A stretch of DNA of 64,000 nucleotides, from NCBI RefSeq assembly GCF_900187565.1, contig NZ_FYED01000009.1, forward strand, positions 62,001-126,000. Reading direction: 5' to 3'. Positions 8,112 to 16,444 of this stretch are shown here, piece by piece. The position numbers and the translations under genes are program-made. Every line of letters begins with the position of its first letter. The stretch's first letter is position 1. The notes under the pieces are model-generated. The model searched no databases. It had not been told where the DNA came from and was given only the letters and a program-made list of their open reading frames with translations. The DNA is from Pseudomonas sp. Irchel 3A7 (GTDB taxonomy: Bacteria > Pseudomonadota > Gammaproteobacteria > Pseudomonadales > Pseudomonadaceae).

Positions 8112-8615
8112 ATGCTACACGTTCAAAAACTCACCCCCTGCCTCTGGTTCGACGGTCAGGCCGAAGAGGCTGCGAAGTTCTACTGTGCGATCTTCGATCA
8201 CGCAAAAATCACCGCCATCACTCACTACGGCAAGGCCGGCCAGGAAATCCATGGTCACGAGGAAGGCTCGGTGCTGACGGTCAGTTTCGAACTCGACGGG
8301 CACAGTTTCACTGGCCTTAACGGTGGCCCGAACTTCAAGTTCAATGAGGCGATCTCGTTTCAGGTCAATTGCCAGACCCAGGAAGAAGTCGATCACTTCT
8401 GGGGCAGGTTGTCCGCCGGCGGACCGGTGGAGGCACAGCAGTGCGGCTGGCTCAAGGACAAATTCGGCGTGTCGTGGCAGATCGTGCCGGTGGCGATGAT
8501 GGAGATGCTTAAAGACCCTGACACAACCAAATCCCAACGCGCCATGGCGGCGATGATGCAGATGAAAAAATTGAATATCGCCGAGCTGCGACGAGCCTTT
8601 GATGGCGAGAGCTAA
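8112..8615 (+). CDS. PhnB-like VOC-family protein
   Basis: A 167-residue protein of the PhnB/3-demethylubiquinone-methyltransferase-like glyoxalase-fold group. The pattern LTPCLWFDGQAEEAAKFY at the start, then GSVLTVSFELDGHSFTGLNGGP, then CGWLKDKFGVSWQIVP near residue 120 is characteristic. The start at 8112 has GGGAGA upstream. These proteins have no agreed biochemical role despite the methyltransferase name sometimes attached. It precedes an AraC regulator in the same direction (33-bp gap) and could be co-transcribed with it. Confidence 0.87.
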   Translation: MLHVQKLTPCLWFDGQAEEAAKFYCAIFDHAKITAITHYGKAGQEIHGHEEGSVLTVSFELDGHSFTGLNGGPNFKFNEAISFQVNCQTQEEVDHFWGRLSAGGPVEAQQCGWLKDKFGVSWQIVPVAMMEMLKDPDTTKSQRAMAAMMQMKKLNIAELRRAFDGES

Positions 8616-8648
8616 TACACTCCGGGGCTGATCTGCCGAGGATTGACC

Positions 8649-9488
8649 ATGACGTTCTCCAAGCCCAGGCCCAAGGAACCGGACAAGGCTCCGCGCTTCT
8701 GGCGCGATGATGCCCTGCCCTTTATCGAGGCACGCGCCATCGCCGACGGGCGCGAAGTCTGTTACACGCGGCATTCCCACGAGCATTTTTCCATCGGTGC
8801 GATCACCGCCGGACGCAGTACCTATGTCCACGAGCAATCACGATTCGAGGTCAGTACCGGCACCGTGGTGCTGATGAACCCTGGTGATGTTCACGCCTGC
8901 AACCCCATCAATGACCAGCCCTGGTCCTACCTGATGCTGTATGTCGATACCCCGTGGCTCACCGACCTGCAGCATCAGCTCGGCTTCAGCGACGACCTGG
9001 CGTTTCGCCGCTTCAGCGTCACCCATACGCCGGATGTCGACCTGTTTGAGGGTTTGAAGGATTTGTATGAGTTGCTGGTCGATCCGCAGCAGGACGTTTT
9101 GCATAAACACAGTGCGGCGGTGGAGTTTTTCACCGAGGTGCAGCTAAGGCTGAACCCGGTCGATCAGCCGTTGCGCGAGCCCAACTTCAAGCTCGAACGC
9201 GCCGCCGAATTCATCCGTGAACACTGCACGCAAATGCTCAAGCTCGAAGACATTTGCAAAGCGGCACAATTGTCGCCGTCCTACCTGATCCGCGCCTTCA
9301 ACCAGCATTACGGCATGACGCCTCACGCCTTCCTGGTCAACCGCCGCATCCAGTTCGCCCAGGATCAACTGCGCAACGGCAAGCTGATCGCCGACGTCGC
9401 GCTGGAAGCCGGATTTGCCGATCAGGCGCATTTTCAACGGGCGTTCAAGCAGCATCTGGCGGCGACGCCGGGACAGTATCGGGGGTGA
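8649..9488 (+). CDS. AraC-family transcriptional regulator
   Basis: A 279-residue regulator with an N-terminal cupin sensor (histidines in CYTRHSHEHFSIG, and MNPGDVHACNP) and a C-terminal double helix-turn-helix (FIREHCTQMLKLEDICKAAQ, then IADVALEAGFADQAHFQRAF). GAGG lies seven bases before the ATG at 8649; a TTG six bases earlier is in frame but less likely. It faces a LysE-type exporter gene. AraC/LysE pairs are a common arrangement in Pseudomonas in which the regulator controls export of an amino acid or related compound. Confidence 0.92.
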   Translation: MTFSKPRPKEPDKAPRFWRDDALPFIEARAIADGREVCYTRHSHEHFSIGAITAGRSTYVHEQSRFEVSTGTVVLMNPGDVHACNPINDQPWSYLMLYVDTPWLTDLQHQLGFSDDLAFRRFSVTHTPDVDLFEGLKDLYELLVDPQQDVLHKHSAAVEFFTEVQLRLNPVDQPLREPNFKLERAAEFIREHCTQMLKLEDICKAAQLSPSYLIRAFNQHYGMTPHAFLVNRRIQFAQDQLRNGKLIADVALEAGFADQAHFQRAFKQHLAATPGQYRG

Positions 9489-9522
9489 TCCCACTCGCCG
9501 GAACTTGCTCACACGGGCTTTT

Positions 9523-9642
9523 GTGGCGAGGGAGCTTGCTCCCGCTCGGCGGCGAAGCCGTCGCAAGACCTGCATGCAAGGTCTGTCTGAAGGAATGTCG
9601 GGGCCGCTTCGCAGCCCAGCGGGAGCAAGCTCCCTCGCCACA
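9523..9642. repeat. REP doublet (type B) between convergent genes
   Basis: Facing arms GTGGCGAGGGAGCTTGC and GCAAGCTCCCTCGCCAC about 80 bases apart, between the convergent AraC and LysE stops. A smaller hairpin (GGCGGCGAAGCCGTCGC) follows the first arm. Confidence 0.9.
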
Positions 9643-9662
9643 AAAAGCCTGCTTGTCGATGT

Positions 9663-10250
9663 CTACGGCAGCAGTAAATACACCGCACTCACCGCCAACA
9701 TCAGCGCCATCACCCGATTGAACCAGCGCATCCCCGCCGGGTTGTTCAGGTAGCCGCGCAAAAACGTCCCGGCATATGCCCAGCAACCGACCGACAGGTA
9801 GCAGATCACCAGGTACACCGCCGCGAACTGCCACACCAACCGCGCCTCACCATCGGCGACAAACGCGCCCATGCCGGCCACGCAGGCCAGCCAGGCTTTG
9901 GGGTTGAGCCATTGCATGACGGCCCCGTACAGCATCGACGGCGCACGGCCCGCCTCTTTCGCCTCAAGTTGCCCGTTGTCGGCCGCCAGCTTGAACGCCA
10001 TGTACAACAGGAACGCCACGCCGGCCCACTGCACCACCTGAGTCATGGCCGGCCACAGCAGCAACAACTCATGCAATCCCAGCCCCATCAGCACCAGCAG
10101 CAACACAAAACCCAGCGTCGCCCCCGCCACATGCCGCTGACTGGCGCGAAAGCCGAAGCGCGCCCCCGAACTCAACGCCACGATATTCACCGGCCCCGGC
10201 GTTATCGAAGCGGCCAAAGCAAACGCCGCCATGGACATCATCAGACTCAT
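9663..10250 (-). CDS. LysE/RhtB-family amino-acid exporter
   Basis: A 195-residue inner-membrane exporter with about six hydrophobic segments. The N-terminal ASITPGPVNIVALSSGARFGF and the mid-protein WLNPKAWLA are LysE/RhtB signatures. It would export an amino acid or homoserine-lactone-like metabolite by proton antiport. It is convergent with the AraC regulator at 8649-9488 and likely forms a functional pair with it. The substrate is not readable. Confidence 0.92.
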   Translation of the reverse strand: MSLMMSMAAFALAASITPGPVNIVALSSGARFGFRASQRHVAGATLGFVLLLVLMGLGLHELLLLWPAMTQVVQWAGVAFLLYMAFKLAADNGQLEAKEAGRAPSMLYGAVMQWLNPKAWLACVAGMGAFVADGEARLVWQFAAVYLVICYLSVGCWAYAGTFLRGYLNNPAGMRWFNRVMALMLAVSAVYLLLP

Positions 10251-10338
10251 CGCACACCTTCTTCCTGTCAGTTGAACCAGGCCTCAAGGTAATGAGCCCC
10301 TTGGCGTGCGTATTGAAGAAAACTGCCCTGCGAGACCA

Positions 10339-11670
10339 CTACGCGTAATAGCCCACCACCCGTTTCACTTTCACCAAGGCTTCGCGCAGCAAGTCCATGT
10401 CCACCGAGCCCAGCGCCAAGCGAATCGCGTGCGGCACATGGGGGGTTATCGCAAAGGGTTCGGCAGGCGACACCGACACCTGCTCGCGCATCAGCGCCAT
10501 GGCGATCTGGTCGGCCCGGGCGTCTTCGGCCAATGGCAGCCAGATGAAGTACGAAGAGGGATGGCTGATCGTCCTGAGTCCCGCCAGCACCTCCTGCGCC
10601 AAGGCTTGCCGGGCTCGTGCGTCCGCACGCTTTTGCCCCTCCAGCCTGCTCACGGTGCCGTCGTCGAGCCAGGCCGTGGCAATGGCCGTCATCACACCGG
10701 GGGTGTTCCAAGTGGTTGCCATGATCGTGCGTTCGAATCCCGCGATCCATTGCGCGGGCGCGGCCACGAAACCGACACGCAGGCCAGTGGCGACATTCTT
10801 CGATAAACCGGACACGTAGACCGTTCTTTCCGGTGCCATTTCCGCCAGGGGTGGCGGCGCGTTTTCCGCCAGGAACGCGTAGGCCGCGTCCTCGATGATC
10901 GTCAGGTCATGCTGGCGCGCCATCGCCACCAAGCGCTCGCGCTGATCGGCGTCCATCACCCAGCCCAGCGGGTTATGCAAGGTCGGCATCGAATAGACGG
11001 CCCGCACCGGTCGATTGCGGCAGAGCTTTTCCAGGGCCGGCAAATCCGGCCCCTTGTCGGTGACCGGAATCGGCAAGACTTCAAGGTGCAGCGTTTCGGC
11101 CAGCGTCTTGAAACCGGGATAGGTCAAGGCATCGGCGGCGATGACATCGCCGGGTTTGAGCAGCGTCATCATCACCACCGCCAGGCCATGCTGCGCACCA
11201 CTGACGATCAACACCTGCTCGGCCGGCACGTTCAGGCCGCGATCGGCAAGATGGCGCGCGACCGAGGCCCGCTCATGCATGCGCCCCGCGTGGGGCTGGT
11301 AACGCAACAGGGCTTCAAGGTCGCCGGACAGCGCGAGCTGGCGCAAGGCCGTGCGCAACAGATCCGCCTGACCGGGCAACGACGGGTAGTTGAAGTTGAG
11401 GTCAATCATCCCCGCTGCCACCACGGACTGTGAAATGCCTTGCCCAGGTGGCAACGCTGTCTCCCTGACAAAGGTCCCGCGTCCGGTTTCGCCGCTGATC
11501 AGGCCCATACTTTCAAGCTCGGCGTACACCCGGCTGGCAGTGACCAGCGCCAGACCATGCTCGGTGGCCAGTTGCCGATGCGTCGGCAAGCGTGTACCGG
11601 GCGGCAAACGCCCTGAACGGATGTCGGCGGCAAAGGCATCTACGAGAGACTTGTAGCGGGAGCGCGGCAT
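10339..11670 (-). CDS. MocR-type (GntR-HTH/PLP aminotransferase fold) regulator
   Basis: A 443-residue fusion. The N-terminal GntR winged helix-turn-helix (MPRSRYKSLVDAFAADIRSG, LPTHRQLATEHGLALVTASRVYAEL) is followed by a type I aminotransferase fold. The PLP lysine is in VYVSGLSKNVATGLRVGF, and the pyridine-ring aspartate region is IIEDAAYAFL. MocR proteins bind PLP and usually control divergent genes; here the divergent EamA transporter starts 74 bp away. I chose the ATG at 11670 because the GntR domain starts there; the frame remains open 25 codons further upstream. The gene ends 89 bp from the LysE gene. Confidence 0.9.
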   Translation of the reverse strand: MPRSRYKSLVDAFAADIRSGRLPPGTRLPTHRQLATEHGLALVTASRVYAELESMGLISGETGRGTFVRETALPPGQGISQSVVAAGMIDLNFNYPSLPGQADLLRTALRQLALSGDLEALLRYQPHAGRMHERASVARHLADRGLNVPAEQVLIVSGAQHGLAVVMMTLLKPGDVIAADALTYPGFKTLAETLHLEVLPIPVTDKGPDLPALEKLCRNRPVRAVYSMPTLHNPLGWVMDADQRERLVAMARQHDLTIIEDAAYAFLAENAPPPLAEMAPERTVYVSGLSKNVATGLRVGFVAAPAQWIAGFERTIMATTWNTPGVMTAIATAWLDDGTVSRLEGQKRADARARQALAQEVLAGLRTISHPSSYFIWLPLAEDARADQIAMALMREQVSVSPAEPFAITPHVPHAIRLALGSVDMDLLREALVKVKRVVGYYA

Positions 11671-11744
11671 GTCGAGATGTATCCATGACAATTTTTTGAT
11701 TGTATCGATAGTCAGCCATAGGATGGGTTTCATGCAAGCCAACA
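11671..11744. promoter_or_regulatory. Divergent mocR/eamA promoter region
   Basis: A 74-bp AT-richer gap between divergent starts. It carries ATTGTATCGATAGT near 11699-11712, a candidate operator for the MocR protein. No repeat strong enough to assign a site is visible. Confidence 0.35.
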
Positions 11745-12655
11745 ATGAGTGTGAGCGAAATGGAACGGACGTCGAACCTGCAAAACCGGGCGCTGGACAG
11801 CAATGCGAGCGGCTGGATCAATGGCCTGATCGGTGTGGTGATTTTCAGCGGCTCACTGCCGGCGACACGGGTGGCGGTACTGGAATTCGACCCGGTATTC
11901 CTCACGGTGGCCCGCGCGACGATCGCCGCGATTCTGGCCCTGTGCCTGCTTCTGGCGTTCAAGGAAAAACGTCCCGCACGCCATCAACTGGTGCCTCTGG
12001 CCATCGTCGCCCTGGGCGTGGTGGTGGGGTTTCCGCTGCTGACCGCGCTGGCGCTGCAGTACGTGACCTCTGCTCATTCCATTGTGTTCGTCGGCCTGCT
12101 GCCGCTCGCGACCGCAGTATTCGGTGTTTTGCGTGGTGGTGAACGCCCCCGCCCGGTGTTCTGGATCTTCTCGGTGCTGGGCAGTCTGCTGGTGGTCGGT
12201 TTCGCCGTGGCCCAAGGCCTGACCGCCTCACCCCAGGGCGACATCCTGATGCTGTTGGCGATCCTGGCCTGTGGCCTGGGGTATGCCGAAGGGGCCAAGC
12301 TGTCCCGCACGCTTGGCGGCTGGCAGGTGATTTCCTGGGCGCTGGTGCTGGCGTTACCGGTCATGGCGGCACTGACCTGGTGGCGCCTGCCGGTTTCGTT
12401 CAGCGGCATCAGCACACCCGCCTGGTTCAGCCTGGCGTACGTGTCGCTGTTCAGCATGCTGATCGGTTTCGTGTTCTGGTATCGCGGGCTGGCCCAAGGC
12501 GGAATCGCCGCCGTCGGACAACTGCAATTGCTGCAACCGTTTTTGGACTGGCCCTGGCGGCGACCTTGCTGCACGAGCATGTGAGCATCGGCATGCTCGG
12601 GGTGACCGTGGCGGTGATTCTGTGCGTGGCCGGGGCGAAAAAATTCGCCCGTTAG
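11745..12655 (+). pseudogene. EamA/DMT-family transporter with a single-base frameshift
   Basis: The product matches a ten-helix drug/metabolite transporter (EamA) of about 300 residues. The first frame runs from 11745 to near 12544 and then leaves the family sequence, ending early at 12584 (279 residues). Reading continues in the next frame as FGLALAATLLHEHVSIGMLG and AGAKKFAR to the stop at 12655, the expected last EamA helix. The shift falls at a run of five T at 12540-12544; a sixth T would restore LQPFFGLALAA. This is either a real loss of the last helix or a homopolymer sequencing error. It is divergent from the MocR gene. Confidence 0.85.
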
Positions 12656-12746
12656 CCACTGCTATGGCGCTTGCCGTCATGACTGTACGGGTCAGCCCAA
12701 CCGCCTCTCGTGATAAAAACAGGGCTCTCGTTACTGGAGCCCGCCC

Positions 12747-13367
12747 ATGGACCTCGCCGCCCTCACACTCTTCCTTCCGGCCTGCTTCGCCCTGAACATG
12801 GCGCCAGGCCCGAACAACCTGCTGTCGGTCAGCAACTCCACCCGCTACGGCTACCGCATCGCCTGTGTGGCGGGGATGGGTCGTTTGCTGGCGTTCGCCG
12901 GGATGATCGCCCTCGCCTCGGCGGGCCTGGCGGTGGTGCTGCAAACCTCGGAGTTGTTGTTCTACGCGATCAAGATCCTCGGAGCGGCGTACCTGTTCTA
13001 TCTCGCCTGGCAACTGTGGCGTGCCGACCCCGGGATGGAAAGCACCGTGACCGGTGCACCCGTGGGCATGCTGGCGCTGGCCCGACAGGAGTTTCTGGTG
13101 GCGGCGGGCAACCCGAAAGCGATCCTGATCTTCACCGCGTTCCTGCCGCAGTTCGTCGACTCGAGCCGCGCCATCACGCCGCAATTCGCGGTGCTGGGCG
13201 CGCTGTTCCTGGCGCTCGAATGGGTCGCCATCGCCGCCTACGCCTACATGGGCCTGCACATGCGCCGCTGGTTCGCCAAGCCGTCGGGCAAGCGGATGTT
13301 CAACCGCTGCTGCGCGGGGCTTCTATCAGCCGCTGCCTCGGTGTTACTGATGGCACGGCGCACCTGA
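12747..13367 (+). CDS. LysE-family exporter
   Basis: A 206-residue six-helix exporter. LNMAPGPNNLLSVSNSTRYGY at the N-terminus and AAGNPKAILIFTAFLPQF in the middle are the LysE/RhtB signatures. GGAG precedes the ATG. It follows the EamA gene by about 90 bp in the same direction and is the second LysE-type exporter within 3 kb, though the two are not close copies. The substrate is unknown. Confidence 0.92.
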   Translation: MDLAALTLFLPACFALNMAPGPNNLLSVSNSTRYGYRIACVAGMGRLLAFAGMIALASAGLAVVLQTSELLFYAIKILGAAYLFYLAWQLWRADPGMESTVTGAPVGMLALARQEFLVAAGNPKAILIFTAFLPQFVDSSRAITPQFAVLGALFLALEWVAIAAYAYMGLHMRRWFAKPSGKRMFNRCCAGLLSAAASVLLMARRT

Positions 13368-13382
13368 AACATGAAACCAACT

Positions 13383-13470
13383 GCGGGAGCGAGCCTGCTC
13401 GCGAAAGCAGTGGTACAGCCAACATTAAAGTGGCTGACACTACGCCTTCGCGAGCAGGCTCGCTCCCACA
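13383..13470. repeat. REP doublet (type A, forward-reverse)
   Basis: Facing type A arms about 40 bases apart, with the conserved ACAGCCAACAT spacer segment also seen in the doublets near 593 and 56536. It lies between lysE and ada. Confidence 0.92.
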
Positions 13471-13555
13471 GGGGCATTGATCTCATGGCGAATGAACAAA
13501 ATTCCCTGTCGATTTTCCGGTGGAGGCTGCCCCTGCCCCGTTCTATGCTGCGTCC

Positions 13556-14638
13556 ATGAACCTACAACACACGCAGCTTCCGCCCCACGCCGAGATGGTT
13601 CGCGCCATGCTCGAGCGCGACACCGCCTACGAGGGGGTGTTTTTCACTGCGGTGAAAACCACCGGGATCTTTTGCCGTCCCGGCTGTACGGCGCGCAAGC
13701 CCAAGCCCGAGAACGTCGAGTTCTTCGCCCACGCCGATGAATGTCTGTCCGCCGGCTACCGCGCCTGCCTGCGCTGCAAACCGTTGAATGCCGCAGCCAC
13801 CGCCCCGGACTGGGTGCAGAAGCTGCTCAAAGCGGTGGACGCCAACCCCGAGCAGCGCTGGACTGACGCCCAGTTGCTGGCCGAAGGCATCGAGCCGCTG
13901 AAGTTGCGCCGCTGGTTCAAGCAGTATTTCGGCATGACTTTTCATGCCTGGATGCGCACCCGGCGCCTGGGCATGGCATTGGGCGGAATAAAGCAGGGCG
14001 ATTCCATCGACAGCGCGGCATTCGACTCAGGCTACGAATCCCTGAGCGGTTTCCGCGATGCGTTCCAGAAATCCTTCCACATCACCCCCGGTTGCGCCGC
14101 CAACAGCGAACCCTTGCTGTTCACCCGGCTGACCACGCCTCTGGGGCCGATGATCGCCATGGCCGAACGACGTGGGCTGGTATTGCTGGAGTTCCTCGAT
14201 CAGGCGTCATTGACCCGGGAAGTCGAAGCCCTGCAAAACCGGTTCGGTTACGCCGTGGCGCCGGGGCATAACGCGCATTTGCAGCACATCGAAGAACAGC
14301 TGGCTGAGTATTTTGCGGGCAGTCGCAGCGAATTCAACGTTGCCCTGCACATGCCCGGCAGCGAGTTCTCCCGCCAGGTCTGGGCCGAGCTGGCAAAAAT
14401 CCCCTACGGCCAGACCACGACTTACGGTGCTATCGCCAGCCTCTTGGGCAAGCCCGGCGCCAGTCGCGCAGTGGGCCTGGCCAACGGTCACAACCGCCTC
14501 TCGATTGTGGTGCCCTGCCATCGCGTGATCGGTGCCGACGGTTCGCTGACAGGCTACGCTGGAGGCCAACCGCGCAAGGCGTTCCTGCTCAGGCTGGAAA
14601 ACGCTGCGATACAGCTCACCGAACAACTCGCATTCTGA
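13556..14638 (+). CDS. ada: Ada: bifunctional methyl-phosphotriester sensor and O6-methylguanine-DNA methyltransferase
   Basis: A 360-residue adaptive-response protein. The N-terminal zinc domain has FCRPGCTARKPKPENVEFF and CLRCKP (Cys40, 44, 71, 74; Cys40 is the expected methyl acceptor from phosphotriesters). An AraC-type helix-turn-helix region follows (about 90-175). The C-terminal methyltransferase has the suicidal Cys321 in IVVPCHRVIG. Methylation of the N-terminal Cys turns Ada into an activator of its own operon. The ATG at 13556 matches the family start; a GTG 12 codons upstream is in frame. It heads a likely three-gene operon with a PEP-mutase-family gene and a 3-methyladenine glycosylase. 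Confidence 0.95.
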   Translation: MNLQHTQLPPHAEMVRAMLERDTAYEGVFFTAVKTTGIFCRPGCTARKPKPENVEFFAHADECLSAGYRACLRCKPLNAAATAPDWVQKLLKAVDANPEQRWTDAQLLAEGIEPLKLRRWFKQYFGMTFHAWMRTRRLGMALGGIKQGDSIDSAAFDSGYESLSGFRDAFQKSFHITPGCAANSEPLLFTRLTTPLGPMIAMAERRGLVLLEFLDQASLTREVEALQNRFGYAVAPGHNAHLQHIEEQLAEYFAGSRSEFNVALHMPGSEFSRQVWAELAKIPYGQTTTYGAIASLLGKPGASRAVGLANGHNRLSIVVPCHRVIGADGSLTGYAGGQPRKAFLLRLENAAIQLTEQLAF

Positions 14639-14670
14639 CCCCCTGTGTTTTTCATAAGGAAGGAAATTCG

Positions 14671-15483
14671 ATGGACAGGCTCGACACTCAATTTCATCAA
14701 CTGCATCAGGACGGTCTGCTGATCCTCACCAACGTCGCCGACGCCGCCGGGGCGCGGCTGGTGGAGCAACTGGGCAACAAGGCGGTGGCCACCAGCAGCG
14801 CGGCGGTGGCCTGGGTCCATGGTTACCCGGATGGCAACACCCTGCCCCTTGAACGCTTGGTATCGACGGTCGAATCCATTGCACGGGTGATCTCGGTGCC
14901 GTTGACCGTGGACATCGAGGCCGGTTACTCCGACGACCTGGCTCGGGTTGCCCAGGTGGTAGACGCGGTTATTGCCGCCGGTGCGGTGGGGATCAATATC
15001 GAGGACGGTGCCTCATCACCCGAACTGCTCGCCCGCAAGATCGAAACCGCCCGCGAGGTCGCCGTTCGGCGTCATGTGAATCTGTTTATCAATGCGCGCA
15101 CTGATGTGTACCTGCGAGGCCTGGTTCCCGCCGAAGATCGCGTGGCAGAAACCCTCCAGCGCGCCGCGCTGTATCAAGCGGCCGGTGCCAACGGCTTGTT
15201 CGCGGCGGGTGTCACGTCGGATTATGAGATCAAAGCGCTGTGCCAGGGCACACCACTGCCGTTGAATGTGCTGGGGTTACCCGGCCTGCCGTCGCCTGAA
15301 GCGTTGCAAGGACTCGGCGTGCGTCGCCTGAGCGCCGGCTCGAACATCGCCGAGTTTCTCTACGGCGCCATGGCTTCACTGACCAAAAGCTTTCTGCAGA
15401 ACGGCAAACTCGACAGCCACGACATCAAGGCGTTGACCTATGGCGAAATCAACGCGCTGTTGAAACCGTCCGGGAAAGCCTGA
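14671..15483 (+). CDS. Isocitrate lyase/PEP mutase-superfamily protein
   Basis: A 270-residue (beta/alpha)8 enzyme of the ICL/PEPM superfamily. It keeps the metal-site acidic residues in VDIEAGY and GINIEDG, and the substrate segment NLFINARTDVYLRG. It lacks the KKCGH catalytic loop of isocitrate lyase, so it is not that enzyme; carboxyvinyl-carboxyphosphonate- or oxaloacetate-lyase-like activities are possible. AAGGAAGG lies before the ATG. It sits 32 bp after ada and four bases before the glycosylase gene, so co-expression in the alkylation response is likely. Its role there is not known to me. Confidence 0.87.
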   Translation: MDRLDTQFHQLHQDGLLILTNVADAAGARLVEQLGNKAVATSSAAVAWVHGYPDGNTLPLERLVSTVESIARVISVPLTVDIEAGYSDDLARVAQVVDAVIAAGAVGINIEDGASSPELLARKIETAREVAVRRHVNLFINARTDVYLRGLVPAEDRVAETLQRAALYQAAGANGLFAAGVTSDYEIKALCQGTPLPLNVLGLPGLPSPEALQGLGVRRLSAGSNIAEFLYGAMASLTKSFLQNGKLDSHDIKALTYGEINALLKPSGKA

Positions 15484-15487
15484 GCCC

Positions 15488-16105
15488 ATGCGCGACCGCT
15501 ACCAGCCAGCCACTGAGTTTTTATCGTCACTCGATGATGACTGGCATCAGCACATCGCCGTGGTCGGCCCGTGCCTGCATCAACCCCATGCCGCACGCGA
15601 TCCTTATGAATCGCTGGTCCGGGCGATTGCCTACCAGCAACTGCACGCCAAGGCGGGCGATGCGATTGTCGGGCGGCTGCTGGCGTTGTTCCCGTCGGTT
15701 TCGTTTCCCAGGCCTGAGCAGATCGTCGCCACGGATGTCGATCAATTGCGCAGTTGCGGGTTTTCCGCCAGCAAGATCGCGACCATCCAGGGCATCGCCC
15801 AGGCGACGCTGGACGGCGTGGTGCCGGATTACGCCACCGCGCTGGCGATGGATGATGAAGCACTGATCGAGCGCCTGATCACCCTGCGCGGCGTGGGACG
15901 CTGGACCGTGGAGATGTTGTTGATCTACAGCCTGGAACGACCGGACGTTTTGCCGGCCGATGACTTCGGCGTGCGCGAGGGTTATCGGCGGCTCAAGGGG
16001 CTGGAGGTGCAGCCGACGCGCAAGCAAATGATCGAGATCGGGTTGGAATGGAGCCCGTATCGGACGGTGGCTTCCTGGTATTTGTGGCGAGTGCCTACCC
16101 GATAG
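15488..16105 (+). CDS. AlkA-like DNA-3-methyladenine glycosylase (HhH-GPD)
   Basis: A 205-residue base-excision glycosylase. The helix-hairpin-helix is LITLRGVGRWTVEMLLIYSL, and the catalytic Asp is the second D of LPADDFGV (about residue 159), as in AlkA PADDY. It removes N-alkylated bases and complements Ada, which repairs O6-methylguanine and phosphotriesters. The ORF starts four bases after the stop of the PEP-mutase-family gene, placing it in the ada operon. It lacks the N-terminal domain of E. coli AlkA, as is common for short Pseudomonas homologues. Confidence 0.92.
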   Translation: MRDRYQPATEFLSSLDDDWHQHIAVVGPCLHQPHAARDPYESLVRAIAYQQLHAKAGDAIVGRLLALFPSVSFPRPEQIVATDVDQLRSCGFSASKIATIQGIAQATLDGVVPDYATALAMDDEALIERLITLRGVGRWTVEMLLIYSLERPDVLPADDFGVREGYRRLKGLEVQPTRKQMIEIGLEWSPYRTVASWYLWRVPTR

Positions 16106-16444
16106 ACCGCGTTATCGTTCTTCGCGAGCAGGCTCGCTCTCACATTCGACCTGTGTACGCAGGACCAATGTGGGAGCGAGCCTGCTCGCGAAGGCGTCTG
16201 CACAAACAACACATCCCGCCACGCCCGCTCACAGGTCGGACTTCAACCGACTGAACGCCCTGATCAACGCCCTGTTGAACGCCTTGCCATTGTCATTCTT
16301 GCTGTACAACGTTATTTCCTCGCGCAACACCTTAAAACAGTTACAAGTCTCGCTATATGCACCCGGCAGTTTTACTGTTTCTCCGACAATGAAAAACTTC
16401 ATTGCAGGCATCAATAAACTCATTGAAACAACCAGGGATTGGTT
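16106..16444. other. Intergenic region: REP doublet followed by AT-rich promoter region
   Basis: The left third holds a type A REP doublet (16120-16196). The right part (about 16250-16444) is clearly AT-richer than the genome around it, matching the following protease gene. It probably contains that gene's promoter, though I could not settle on one -35/-10 pair. No convincing gene is present. Confidence 0.6.
16120..16196. repeat. REP doublet (type A, reverse-forward)
   Basis: Back-to-back type A REPs downstream of the alkA-like gene. The first arm carries one stem mismatch (TCGCTCTCAC instead of TCGCTCCCAC). Confidence 0.92.
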
